Positions 34,268 through 42,309 are shown, counted from the first letter of the stretch. The stretch is 46,137 bases of DNA from Oscillospiraceae bacterium (GCA_902789745.1 CADAPH010000018.1:1-46137), one strand, 5' to 3'. Program-made: numbers and translations. Notes: generated from the letters alone by a model not told the origin.

Positions 34268-36448
34268 TCAGTCGCTGGATATGAGCTCTGTATAATAGCC
34301 GCCCTTGGCGAAGAGCTCATCGTGGGTGCCGCGCTCGATCACCTTGCCCTTGTCCAGGACAATGATCTCGTCGCAGTCGCGGATGGTGGAGAGACGGTGG
34401 GCAATCACGATGCAGGTGATGCCGCGGTCCTTGACCGCCTTGACGAGCTCAAACTCGGTCTTGGCGTCCAGGGCGGAGGTGGCCTCATCCATGATGATGA
34501 CGGAGGGATCCTGCGCGAGGACGCGGGCGATCTCAATACGCTGGCGCTGACCGCCGGAGAGATCCTTGCCGCCCTCGGTGAGCATGCCGTAGAAGCCGCC
34601 GTCACGGGCCATGATATCGTCGTAGATCTGGGCGTCACGCGCCGCGAGGATCATTTCAAAATCCTCGATGGAGTTGTCCCACATCTTGATATTGTTGGCA
34701 ATGGTATCCTCAAAGAGCACGATGTCCTGATCCACCACGGCCACCGAGCCGGTGAACACGCCGCGGTCGATGGCGGACATGGGCTTGCCGTCGAAGAGGA
34801 TCTCCCCGCTCCAGGGCTGATACAGGCCGGAGATCAGCTTGGAGAGCGTGGACTTGCCGCAGCCGGAGGTTCCGACGAAGGCCACGCGGCTGCCCGGCTT
34901 CATGGACATGGAGAAATTCTCGATCAGGGGCTTGCCGAGGCGGGAGTAGCCGAAGCTGACGTTTTTCAGCTCCACCGCGCCGGAGAGCTTGGAATAGTCC
35001 GCGCCCTCCACCAGCGGGCTGTCGCTGTAGTTCGGATCCAGCGGATACTCCATGACGTCCTCGACGCGCTCCATCGACGTGCGCATTTCCTGAATGGTCT
35101 GGCCGGCGCTGACCAGGGTCATGGCCGGGGACATGAAGGAGCTTAAAAAGCCCTGGAAGGCCATGATCGCGCCGAGGGTGAACTCGCCCTTCATGCACAG
35201 CCCCACGCCGATCACCAGGACGGCGGCGTTGGCGACGGCGGACAGAAAGCTCGGAATCGTGCCGAGGTATTGGTTCAGCTTTGCATACTTTACCTTCTGC
35301 GTGTTGACCGAAGCCTGGTAGCCCGCCCATTTCTGGAAGTAGCCGTTTTCGGCGCCGCTGGATTTGATGGTCTCCACCATCTGGATGCCGGACACCGTGG
35401 CCGAGGCCAGCTTGCCGGCGTCGCGCATCTGGACGCGGGTGATGTTCACGCGCTTTTTGGAGATGATCTGGGAGACCAGCAGGTTCAGCACCACCGTCAC
35501 AAGTCCGACACAGGTGAGAACGACGCTCATCCGCAGCATCACGAAGAGATAGAAGAACATCATGATCGTGTTGAGCAGCAGCGGCGTCAGCGTGTTCACC
35601 AGGGTCGAGGCGATGCTTGCGTTGGTGGACTGGCGCTGGAGGATGTCGCCCGCCATGCGCTGGGAGAAAAACTCCATCGGCAGGCGCAGAACCTTCCACA
35701 TATACTCGCTGCTGCCGACGATGCTCATCTTGCCGTCGATCTTGCGGGAATATATCGCCTGCACCCAGGCGACCGTCACCTGCGCAAGACTCATGACGGA
35801 CAGAAGCAGAATGAAAGGCATGAGCAGCTCCCGGTTTTCACCGGTGAGCAGTCTGTCCATGAAGAAGCGGCTGAAAATGGGATTGATGATGCCGAAGAGA
35901 TAGCCGACCACGGTGGACAGCAGCACGAAGGCCACCGCGGCGCCCGCGCCCTTGAGACGCTTGCGCGCAAATTCCAGCGTGCTCTTCGGTTTGCCGCTGG
36001 GCACGAAATCCGGGCCGGGGACGATCTGGAGGGCGATGCCGGTAAAGGAAGAGTCAAACTCCTCCATGGGCACCTTGACCTCGCCGCGGGCGGGGTCGTT
36101 TATGTAGGCGTAGTTCCCCCGAAAGCCGTCCAGCACGACAAAGTGGTTGAAGTTCCAGTGGATGATGCAGGGAAACTGTATTTCCTCCCGCAGGGCCGAA
36201 ATCTCGCAGCGGTATCCCTGGGCTTCAAAGCCGTAGCTGCGCGCGGCGATGAGGATATTCTTCGCGCTGGATCCGTCGCGGGAGACGCCGCAGTCAAGGC
36301 GCACCTGCTCCAGCGGCACCCACTTGTCGTAGTAGGCCATAATCATGGCGAGAGAGGCGGCGCCGCATTCCAGCGCCTCCATCTGCATGACGACCGGTAC
36401 CTTGACTTTGCCCCTGGTCACCGGTTTTTTGATCTTTTTTTCTGCCAT
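34268..36448 (-). CDS. NHLM-system C39 peptidase-containing ABC transporter (PCAT)
   Basis: 726 residues from the ATG at 36448. The N-terminal C39 peptidase (about 15-140) has Cys28 in MEALECGAASLAMI, His102 in HWNFNHFVVLDGF and Asp118 in INDPARG, all intact. Six membrane helices follow (about 165-450), then the ATPase with Walker A GTSGCGKST, signature LSGGQRQR, Walker B VIIMDEATSALD and H-loop AHRLS. It would cut the leader after the GG of its substrate and export the rest. The best candidate substrate is the 81-residue peptide at the operon end. Confidence 0.94.
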   Translation of the reverse strand: MAEKKIKKPVTRGKVKVPVVMQMEALECGAASLAMIMAYYDKWVPLEQVRLDCGVSRDGSSAKNILIAARSYGFEAQGYRCEISALREEIQFPCIIHWNFNHFVVLDGFRGNYAYINDPARGEVKVPMEEFDSSFTGIALQIVPGPDFVPSGKPKSTLEFARKRLKGAGAAVAFVLLSTVVGYLFGIINPIFSRFFMDRLLTGENRELLMPFILLLSVMSLAQVTVAWVQAIYSRKIDGKMSIVGSSEYMWKVLRLPMEFFSQRMAGDILQRQSTNASIASTLVNTLTPLLLNTIMMFFYLFVMLRMSVVLTCVGLVTVVLNLLVSQIISKKRVNITRVQMRDAGKLASATVSGIQMVETIKSSGAENGYFQKWAGYQASVNTQKVKYAKLNQYLGTIPSFLSAVANAAVLVIGVGLCMKGEFTLGAIMAFQGFLSSFMSPAMTLVSAGQTIQEMRTSMERVEDVMEYPLDPNYSDSPLVEGADYSKLSGAVELKNVSFGYSRLGKPLIENFSMSMKPGSRVAFVGTSGCGKSTLSKLISGLYQPWSGEILFDGKPMSAIDRGVFTGSVAVVDQDIVLFEDTIANNIKMWDNSIEDFEMILAARDAQIYDDIMARDGGFYGMLTEGGKDLSGGQRQRIEIARVLAQDPSVIIMDEATSALDAKTEFELVKAVKDRGITCIVIAHRLSTIRDCDEIIVLDKGKVIERGTHDELFAKGGYYTELISSD

Positions 36449-36459
36449 CACCCGTCTCC

Positions 36460-36876
36460 TCAGTCAAACAGCAGACTCAGCACCTGCGTCTGTTTGTAGC
36501 TGATACGGACGGTATAGAATCCGTCTGCAAGCTCGGTATGGGCGGTGGCGATGATAAGGCCGTTATTGTCGTGCGCCACGGTCGAAACCGCGGTCTGCGT
36601 GTCGCCGGCGCTGACGACCATGTCCTTCTCCACATTTTTGGCCTTTTCCTGATCCATAAAGCGGATGGTCATGACGCCGTTTTTCACCTCGCCCGAGCCC
36701 TCCACATAGCTCTCAATCGTGGTGACGGAGCTCCACAGCAGAAGCCCGGCCAGCAGCACGATGACCGCAATGAGGATGACCCAGATCGAGGGACTTGTGA
36801 CGCGCAGATAGTCGTTGAGCTGCTCGGGCGAGGAGATGCGATCAATGCTCTTTTTCCGAAACAGATTCTGATCCAT
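36460..36876 (-). CDS. Very short NHLM-type secretion adaptor (HlyD-like)
   Basis: 138 residues. The N-terminus matches NHLM secretion proteins (KKSIDRISSPEQLNDYLRVT), then one membrane helix (about 31-49) and a barrel-like extracytoplasmic part (VEGSGEVKNGVMTIRF ... GDTQTAVSTVAHDNNGLII). Usual family members are roughly twice as long; the coiled-coil or lipoyl hairpin is absent, which fits a cell with no outer membrane. It lies between the STAS and peptidase-transporter genes, with an 11-bp gap to the latter. Confidence 0.8.
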   Translation of the reverse strand: MDQNLFRKKSIDRISSPEQLNDYLRVTSPSIWVILIAVIVLLAGLLLWSSVTTIESYVEGSGEVKNGVMTIRFMDQEKAKNVEKDMVVSAGDTQTAVSTVAHDNNGLIIATAHTELADGFYTVRISYKQTQVLSLLFD

Positions 36877-36895
36877 CGTATTCTCCTCTCATCTG

Positions 36896-37201
36896 TCAGG
36901 CTGTCTCAATATCGAGAACGTCGGCAAAGCCGGTCACCTCAAAGATCTCCATGATCACGTCGCTCACGTTCCGGATCTTCATGCCGCCCTTCTTTGCCAT
37001 TACCTTCTGTGCGGAGAGCAGGACGCGAAGCCCTGCGGAGGATATGTACTCCAGCTTTGCAAAGTCCAGCACCAGCTTGTCCGCGCCGGCAAGCTCACTC
37101 TTCAGCGTTTCCTCAAGCTGCGGGGCAGTCGTGGTATCCAGCCGTCCCTCGAGCGCAAAGCACAGCGTACCGTCTTCAACCGTTTTCAGAATATTCAGCA
37201 T
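36896..37201 (-). CDS. STAS-domain protein, anti-sigma-factor-antagonist type
   Basis: 101 residues from the ATG at 37201, 8 nt after AGGAGG. It is a single STAS domain: LEGRLDTTTAPQLEETL, LVLDFAKLEYISSAGLRVLL, ending EIFEVTGFADVL. Ser55 aligns with the phosphorylated Ser58 of SpoIIAA, so it may be switched by a serine kinase/phosphatase pair, neither of which is in the window. It is the first gene of the export operon, immediately after the promoter. Confidence 0.88.
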   Translation of the reverse strand: MLNILKTVEDGTLCFALEGRLDTTTAPQLEETLKSELAGADKLVLDFAKLEYISSAGLRVLLSAQKVMAKKGGMKIRNVSDVIMEIFEVTGFADVLDIETA

Positions 37202-37280
37202 CTTTTTGTCCTCCTGTGTGTGGATATGCGCACGGCATGTAATCTCCCCCATGTTTCTGTGCGCATAAAAAATCACAATA

Positions 37281-37309
37281 ATTATACTCGATAGAAGTTT
37301 CAAAATCAA
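37281..37309 (-). promoter_or_regulatory. Promoter of the STAS-NHLM export operon
   Basis: On the minus strand, TTGATT (37304-37309), a 17-nt spacer and TATAAT (37281-37286). A housekeeping-type promoter with a leader of about 70 nt. Confidence 0.8.
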
Positions 37310-37358
37310 CGGCTGATCGGAAATATTTACCGGAAAATGTTTCCTTTTTCAAATTAGG

Positions 37359-37397
37359 AAAGCCGGGGCAGCTTCCCTTCGGATCTGCCCCGGCTTT
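37359..37397 (-). terminator. Terminator after spoVAE
   Basis: Perfect 13-bp stem AAAGCCGGGGCAG / CTGCCCCGGCTTT with a 13-nt loop, about 115 bp after spoVAE and before the export-operon promoter. Confidence 0.7.
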
Positions 37398-37513
37398 GTT
37401 CCGGTCGCTTTCGCCTCAGCCCCAGATCATACGCCGACAGTATAGCATATTCCCCTGTCGGTGTCCATGCGGGGAGGCGCCGGATACGCCTTAATAATTC
37501 TGAAGAGGGCGCC

Positions 37514-37885
37514 CTATTCCCCCTTGTCCTTCGCCCGAAACAGCAGCGAGACCAGCAGCCCCGCCGTGACCGCGGCGCCCAGACCCGCGGAGGCCGCGGT
37601 GAATTCCCCGGAGAAGATGCCCAGCAGTCCCTTCTCCCCCACCGCTTCCCGCACGCCCTTGGCGATGGCGTTTCCGAAACCGGTGAGCGGGACGGTCGCG
37701 CCCGCGCCCGCCCAGTCGCTCAGCGGGCCGTAGAGTCCCAGCGCGCCGAGGATCACGCCCGCGACCACGTAGCTGGTGAGGATGCGGGCCGGGGTGAGCC
37801 TGGTATAGTCGATCAGCACCTGCCCGATCAGGCAGAGGAAGCCCCCGACGACAAAGGCTTTTCCGTAAGGGATCAGCGCGCTCAC
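37514..37885 (-). CDS. spoVAE: Stage V sporulation protein AE
   Basis: 123-residue small membrane protein of the SpoVA channel, which moves dipicolinic acid into the forespore and releases it in germination. Four hydrophobic segments; YGKAFVVGGFLCLIGQVLID, LTPARILTSYVVAGVILGAL and VPLTGFGNAIAKG are family motifs. Start is GTG at 37885, 8 nt after AGGAGG, overlapping the spoVAD stop by 4 bp (GTGA). Confidence 0.92.
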   Translation of the reverse strand: MSALIPYGKAFVVGGFLCLIGQVLIDYTRLTPARILTSYVVAGVILGALGLYGPLSDWAGAGATVPLTGFGNAIAKGVREAVGEKGLLGIFSGEFTAASAGLGAAVTAGLLVSLLFRAKDKGE

Positions 37886-38895
37886 ACGGCATCCCTCCTC
37901 TCGATCGCCACGGCATGGCAGACGCCGGGGATGCTGCACCCCTGCTGACAGGTCAGCGGGGACATGAGCGCCCCGGTGCCCGCGAAGAGGACGCGCTTCC
38001 AGACGCCGCGCTCCATGGCCGGGAGGATATGCGCCGCCAGCACCGAGGCCGAGCAGCCGCAGCCAGAGCCCCCCGCATGCACATCCTGTGTCAGAAGATC
38101 ATACATCAGCACGCCGCAGTCCAGATACTGGGCCCCCGGCGAAAGCCCCTCCTTCTGCAGCATGTCCTGCAGGATGTCATGCCCCACCGCGCCCAGATCG
38201 CCGGTAAAGACCGCGTCGTAATCGGAGAAGTCCCGCCCCGTATCCGCAAAATGGGCCAGCAGGGTATCGAAGGCCGCGGGGGCCATGGCCGCGCCCATGT
38301 TGTTCGCGTCCGTCACGCCCGCGTCGACCACGCGCCCTGTCGTCGCATGGGTAATGCGCAGGCCCCCGCCCTCTTTGGAGAGCAGCGCCGCGCCCGCGCC
38401 CGTGACCGTCCACTGGGAGGTCGGCGTCCGCTGCCCGCCGTATTCCAGCGGGAAGCGGTACTGCCGCTCCGCCGCGCAGAAGTGGGAGCCGGTAAAGGCC
38501 AGCGCGCTGTCGACCCCGCCTCCGTCGAGCAGCAAGGCGGCCAGGGCCAGTCCCTCCGCCATGGTGGAACAGGCGCCGTAGAGCCCCAGATAGGGAATGC
38601 CCCGGTCCTTGACGGCGAAGGCGGAGCTGACGCACTGGTTCAGCAGATCCCCGCCGAGGATGAGCTCAGGCGTCGTCCCACCCGCCTTCTCCTTGCATAG
38701 ATCCAGACAGCGCCCCAGCATGGCGGTCTCCGCCTTCTCCCAGCTGTCCTGCCCGAAATAGGAATCCTGTGACACCTCGTCGAAGCCCTTTTTCAGCGGC
38801 CCCGCGCCCTCCTTGCCGCCGACCACTGCGGCATAGGAAACAATGCCGGGTCTGTTTTCCAGCGCAAGCGTCCGCCTGCCCATGCGTTTTGCCAT
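37882..38895 (-). CDS. spoVAD: Stage V sporulation protein AD
   Basis: 337-residue dipicolinic-acid-binding subunit of the SpoVA channel, with a thiolase-like fold. Motifs include ILGGDLLNQ, YGACSTMAEGL, SGCGCSASVLAAH and FAGTGALMSP. ATG at 38895 follows AAAGGAG by 7 nt; the frame extends further upstream without a site. spoVAC, usually the gene before it, is absent here. A forespore-type promoter was not recognised upstream. Confidence 0.94.
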   Translation of the reverse strand: MAKRMGRRTLALENRPGIVSYAAVVGGKEGAGPLKKGFDEVSQDSYFGQDSWEKAETAMLGRCLDLCKEKAGGTTPELILGGDLLNQCVSSAFAVKDRGIPYLGLYGACSTMAEGLALAALLLDGGGVDSALAFTGSHFCAAERQYRFPLEYGGQRTPTSQWTVTGAGAALLSKEGGGLRITHATTGRVVDAGVTDANNMGAAMAPAAFDTLLAHFADTGRDFSDYDAVFTGDLGAVGHDILQDMLQKEGLSPGAQYLDCGVLMYDLLTQDVHAGGSGCGCSASVLAAHILPAMERGVWKRVLFAGTGALMSPLTCQQGCSIPGVCHAVAIERRDAV

Positions 38896-38964
38896 TGAAA
38901 TGCTCCTTTCGTTTTTGTGTGCAGTATTCCCCATAAAAACGAAAAAACACGCTTCGGCAGCAAA

Positions 38965-39062
38965 ACAGTCTTTCCTTCTGAGCGCAGCGAAGGATCTTTC
39001 TTCGGAAGTTCATGAAAACCGTCCAATGAAAGATCCTTCGTCTCTCTGTTCTTCGGGATGAC
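38965..39062. repeat. Palindromic intergenic repeat (GAAGGATCTTTC / GAAAGATCCTTC)
   Basis: An inverted pair separated by about 27 bp and bounded by GGGATGACA on one side. It resembles the TGTCAT-ended repeats at 8234 and 414 and fills the gap between spoVAD and the kinase-like gene. Confidence 0.55.
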
Positions 39063-39107
39063 ACGGGAAAAAGCGTTTTGCCGCAGGCCCGTGCCGTGGA
39101 TGCTGTT

Positions 39108-39710
39108 TTATTCCATTTTTTCCTTTTTCATCGCTTCCAGGTAGCTCAGGATGGTCGCGACGGTGCCATCGGTGCCGACACGGGCGACGTTCAGGCAGAG
39201 GTCGTAATATTCGTTGTCGCCCCAGCTCTGGTCGGTGTAGTAGCGGTAATAGCTGGCGCGGTCCTTGTCCACCTCTTTGACGAGCTTTTTCGCCTGCTCC
39301 TCCGTGAGATTCCTGCGCTCCATCATGGCGTGGACGCGATAGGGCAGATCGGCCATCACGAAGACGCGGACAAGATCGCTCCTGTTACGGAGGACATAGT
39401 CTGCGCAGCGGCCGACGAAGACGGCGTCCCCCTCCTCGGCGAGATTGCGGATCGTATCAAACTGGGCGGAGGCGATCTGCATGTTCAGGCGGAAGCCCTC
39501 ATCCATGCCGAACAGATGCATCCCCGGCACCGCAAAGGGCGAGACGCGCTTTTCGTCATAGGAGCGTACCACGTCCTTGCTGAAGTTGGAATCTCTGGCC
39601 GTCCGGTCGACGATCTCCTTGCTGTAGCACGGGATTCCGAGTCTGTCCGCCAGCGCCTGCGCGACGGCGTGGCCGTTGCTGCCGTGCTGTCTGCCGATGG
39701 TAATGATCAT
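39108..39710 (-). CDS. Cytidylate-kinase-like P-loop protein
   Basis: 200 residues of the Cytidylate_kin2 family. The phosphate-binding loop is GRQHGSNGHAVA, without the usual Lys; other motifs are YSKEIVDRTARDSN, VFVGRCADYVL and RVFVMADLPYRV. Members are common in clostridia, and the phosphorylated substrate is not known. Start at 39710 after AAGGAGG. The promoter is at 39741-39769. Confidence 0.88.
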   Translation of the reverse strand: MIITIGRQHGSNGHAVAQALADRLGIPCYSKEIVDRTARDSNFSKDVVRSYDEKRVSPFAVPGMHLFGMDEGFRLNMQIASAQFDTIRNLAEEGDAVFVGRCADYVLRNRSDLVRVFVMADLPYRVHAMMERRNLTEEQAKKLVKEVDKDRASYYRYYTDQSWGDNEYYDLCLNVARVGTDGTVATILSYLEAMKKEKME

Positions 39711-39740
39711 ATGCTGTACCTCCTTGATCCTCTTGTCAAA

Positions 39741-39769
39741 AGAATACCACTTCGGTGAACGCTTTTCAA
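39741..39769 (-). promoter_or_regulatory. Promoter of the cytidylate-kinase-like gene
   Basis: On the minus strand, TTGAAA (39764-39769), a 17-nt spacer and TATTCT (39741-39746) preceded by TGG. Confidence 0.65.
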
Positions 39770-39835
39770 GGGCTTTGTCATTTGCGTGAATCGGACGCGC
39801 ATATGATGGAGCATCATCCGAAAGGAGCGCGCCGC

Positions 39836-41152
39836 ATGAAACGCACCCTGCTTTACAATACCGCCCTGCTGACCGCGTCCTCCCTTCTGATGAGCGGGAT
39901 CTCCATGGCCTTTCAGGTCTGGCTCGTGGGACGGATCGGCTCTGCGGGCATCGGGCTTTATCAGCTTGTGCTGTCGGTCACGGGGCTGTGCGCGACCTTT
40001 GCCATCTCGGGCATCCGCTTTGCCTCCACGCGCCTTGTCGCCGAGGAACTGGGTCTGGATCGGCCCTGCGGCGTCCGGGCGGTGATGTCGCGGTGTCTGG
40101 CCTACGGCGCGTTTTTCGGACTGGCCGCGGCGGTCATCCTCTGGGAGCTGGCCGGGCCCATCGGCGTCCTCTGGATCGGGGACGCGCGCACGGTGCGCTC
40201 GCTGAGGCTTTCCGCACTGAGCATGCCGTGCGTCTCTCTGAGTTCCTCCATGTCCGGGTACTTCACCGCCTGCGGCAGGGTGTGGAAGCCGACGCTCATC
40301 CATCTGATCGAACAGCTCGCCACCATCGCGCTGGCGGCTTTTTTCCTGGGCCGCGTTCCGGCGGGAAGCCTTGAGAAAAGCTGCGCCGCCGTCACCCTCG
40401 GCCGGGTGGCGGCGGACGTGCTGAGCCTTGTTATGATGGCGCTTGCGTATCTCTTCGACCGCCGCGGGCACTACGCCGGGGAGCGGATCGCCGGGCAGTT
40501 TACCCTGCGCATGCTCCGCATCGCGGGGCCGCTGGCCCTGTCGGCCTATGCGAGAAGCGCCCTGACGACGCTGCAGCATCTGCTCACGCCGCGCGGGCTG
40601 AAGGCGGCGGGGTATTCCGCCAACGGCGCCCTTTCTGGCTATGGGACGATCCAGGGGATGGTGCTGCCGGTGATCTTCTTCCCCTCCTGCATCACGGCCG
40701 CGGCGGCGGAGCTCATTGTGCCGGAGCTCACCGCCGCGCAGGTGCGGCGTGACCGGGGCGAAATCCGCCGCACGACGAGGGCGCTTCTCTGCCTGAGCGC
40801 GCTTTTCTCCCTCGCGGTGGGGCTGTTTCTCTTCGTCTGCGCCGACGCCCTGGGCATGCTGATCTATGACAGCCGGGACGCGGGGCGGTATATCCGCATC
40901 CTCGCCCCGCTGGTACCCGTTATGTACACGGACATGAGCGTGGACGGCTGTCTCAAGGGGCTGGGGCAGCAGGTGTGGAGCATGGGCGTCAACATCCTCG
41001 ACGCCCTGCTGGGTCTGCTGCTGACCTGGCAGCTCCTGCCGCGCTACGCCCTGAGCGCATACATCGGCATCATCTACGCGACGGAGCTTTTCAATTTCGC
41101 GCTGAGTGCCGGAAGGCTGTACAGGCAAGACCGTATCATTCGGCGAGAGTGA
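39836..41152 (+). CDS. SpoVB/MATE-type oligosaccharide flippase
   Basis: 438 residues, about twelve membrane helices, of the polysaccharide transporter / MurJ-like superfamily. It starts MKRTLLYNTALLTASSLLMS, with the SpoVB-like FQVWLVGRIGSAGIGLYQL and ISGIRFASTRLVAEE. ATG at 39836 follows AAAGGAG by 8 nt; an in-frame ATG at 39755 has no site. Homologues in clostridia are annotated stage V sporulation protein B, a lipid-linked precursor flippase for spore cortex. Which lipid it moves is not visible. An 88-bp palindrome follows its stop. Confidence 0.85.
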   Translation: MKRTLLYNTALLTASSLLMSGISMAFQVWLVGRIGSAGIGLYQLVLSVTGLCATFAISGIRFASTRLVAEELGLDRPCGVRAVMSRCLAYGAFFGLAAAVILWELAGPIGVLWIGDARTVRSLRLSALSMPCVSLSSSMSGYFTACGRVWKPTLIHLIEQLATIALAAFFLGRVPAGSLEKSCAAVTLGRVAADVLSLVMMALAYLFDRRGHYAGERIAGQFTLRMLRIAGPLALSAYARSALTTLQHLLTPRGLKAAGYSANGALSGYGTIQGMVLPVIFFPSCITAAAAELIVPELTAAQVRRDRGEIRRTTRALLCLSALFSLAVGLFLFVCADALGMLIYDSRDAGRYIRILAPLVPVMYTDMSVDGCLKGLGQQVWSMGVNILDALLGLLLTWQLLPRYALSAYIGIIYATELFNFALSAGRLYRQDRIIRRE

Positions 41153-41159
41153 ATTCTGA

Positions 41160-41247
41160 GAAAAATCGTGTTCTGATGAAGGCAGTTTTTCGCAGGAATA
41201 CTTTGTGTATTGCAAGAAAAAGTGACAAAATCAGAGCGCGATTTTTC
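41160..41247. terminator. 88-bp imperfect palindrome between convergent genes
   Basis: Outer arms GAAAAATCGTGTTCTGAT and ATCAGAGCGCGATTTTTC pair at 16 of 18 positions (the other two can be G-U). Inside are TTTTTC/GAAAAA and AATAC/GTATT pairs. It sits between the flippase gene and the riboflavin transporter gene, so it probably terminates both. Confidence 0.6.
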
Positions 41248-41289
41248 CGGAAGGCACCGAAGCCGGATTGTGCGGTGTTGCCTGCAACG

Positions 41290-42027
41290 TCACACGTTCT
41301 CTTTCGCCGTCTGCGCGCGGCGCTGCTGACGGCGCTGATCCCCCTTATGAAGCAGGGGCGAAATGCGCTTGTAGAGCAGGAAGGTGAGCACGGAGTCGAT
41401 GACGCCCTTGAGCAGGTTGAACGGCACCACCGCAAAGAGCACGAGCGTGCCGACGCTGGTAATGGATGGGTTGATCTTCGTGCCCATGCCGATGATGGCC
41501 TCCATGGGCATGCCGTAGAGGGCGGCGAACTTGGGCAGCAGATAGATCGCGTTGAAGGCGCTGCCGAAGACGGTCATGACCAGTGTGCCGGCCAGCATGC
41601 CGATCAGGGCCGAGCGCCTGCCGGGCCGCGCGTGATAGATGATGCTGGCCGGGAGGATAAAGGAGCAGCCCACCACGAAGTTTGCAAAGTCGCCCACGAA
41701 GGCGGTGCTGGTGCCCTTGAGCAGGAGCTTCACCATGATCTTCAAAAGCTCCGCCGCGACGCCCGCCACCGGGCCGAGGTAGAAGGTGCAGATCAGGATG
41801 GGGATCTCGCTCAGGTCGATTTTATAAAAGGACGGGGCGAAGAAAAGCGGGATTTCCAAAAACATCAGCACGCCCGCGAGACTGGCGAAGATGGCGGTAT
41901 AGGTGAGATAATGCGTGCTGGAAAAGGCTTTGCGGTCCTTGACCACATACTTTTCAAACAGCGCGGCAATGAGGAACAGCGCGGCGACGGTCGCGGCGCA
42001 GGCCAGCACGAATCCCAGATTTTCCAT
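41290..42027 (-). CDS. ribU: ECF transporter S component for riboflavin
   Basis: 245-residue membrane protein, about six helices, the substrate-binding subunit of an energy-coupling-factor transporter. Family signs are TAIFASLAGVLMFLEIPLFF, FYKIDLSEIPILICTFYLGP, and GVAAELLKIMVKLLLKGTST. An FMN riboswitch precedes it (42111-42232), which fixes the substrate as riboflavin or a flavin precursor. AAGGAGGT lies before the ATG. The shared EcfA/EcfT energising module is not in the window. Confidence 0.93.
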   Translation of the reverse strand: MENLGFVLACAATVAALFLIAALFEKYVVKDRKAFSSTHYLTYTAIFASLAGVLMFLEIPLFFAPSFYKIDLSEIPILICTFYLGPVAGVAAELLKIMVKLLLKGTSTAFVGDFANFVVGCSFILPASIIYHARPGRRSALIGMLAGTLVMTVFGSAFNAIYLLPKFAALYGMPMEAIIGMGTKINPSITSVGTLVLFAVVPFNLLKGVIDSVLTFLLYKRISPLLHKGDQRRQQRRAQTAKENV

Positions 42028-42047
42028 GATGTGACCTCCTTTGGTTT

Positions 42048-42080
42048 AAAAACAAAATACCCGAAGAATTCTTCTTCGGG
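42048..42080 (-). terminator. Terminator of the FMN riboswitch
   Basis: On the minus strand, 9-bp stem CCCGAAGAA / TTCTTCGGG with a 3-nt loop, then TATTTTGTTTTT. It lies between the aptamer and the ribU start, so flavin binding should cause early termination. Confidence 0.85.
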
Positions 42081-42110
42081 CAGCACGACAAGACCCGCGC
42101 AAGATACGCG

Positions 42111-42232
42111 CGGACGCCTTCTTCCATCCAGACTTTACTGTCGGTACCGGAATCACACCGGTTCTGCCGTTTTCACGGCTCGCGGACTGTACCGCCGGTC
42201 GGGAATTGCACCCTGCCCTGAAGACGCCTTGA
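42111..42232 (-). ncRNA. FMN riboswitch (RFN element)
   Basis: On the minus strand the conserved RFN blocks follow in order: TCTTCAGGGCAGGGTGCAAT, TCCCGACCGGCGGTACAG, CCGCGAGCC, a variable hairpin, GATTCCGGTACCGACAGTA, AAGTCTGGATGGAAGAAGG. A CCGCGCG/CGCGCGG hairpin and the terminator at 42048-42080 follow. It controls ribU by transcription attenuation. Confidence 0.96.
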
Positions 42233-42260
42233 GTATAGCACGACAGATTGCTTTTGACAA
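42232..42260 (-). promoter_or_regulatory. Promoter of ribU and its riboswitch
   Basis: On the minus strand, TTGTCA (42255-42260), a 17-nt spacer and TATACT (42232-42237) preceded by TGC. Its -35 overlaps the -35 of the divergent promoter by five bases. Confidence 0.8.
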
Positions 42261-42282
42261 GAGGCAATTTACAGGGTACAAT
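42254..42282 (+). promoter_or_regulatory. Promoter of the SLOG-family gene
   Basis: TTGACA (42254-42259), a 17-nt spacer and TACAAT (42277-42282). The perfect -35 is the same DNA that, read on the other strand, gives TTGTCA for ribU. Confidence 0.8.
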
Positions 42283-42309
42283 GAGGAATGCGAAAGTGAG
42301 GTGAAGCCG

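Noticed and set aside
40975..42309. Long N-terminal extension of the SLOG protein
   Set aside because: The open frame is antisense to ribU and its riboswitch, has no recognisable protein family, and a good ribosome-binding site and promoter fix the start at 42310.
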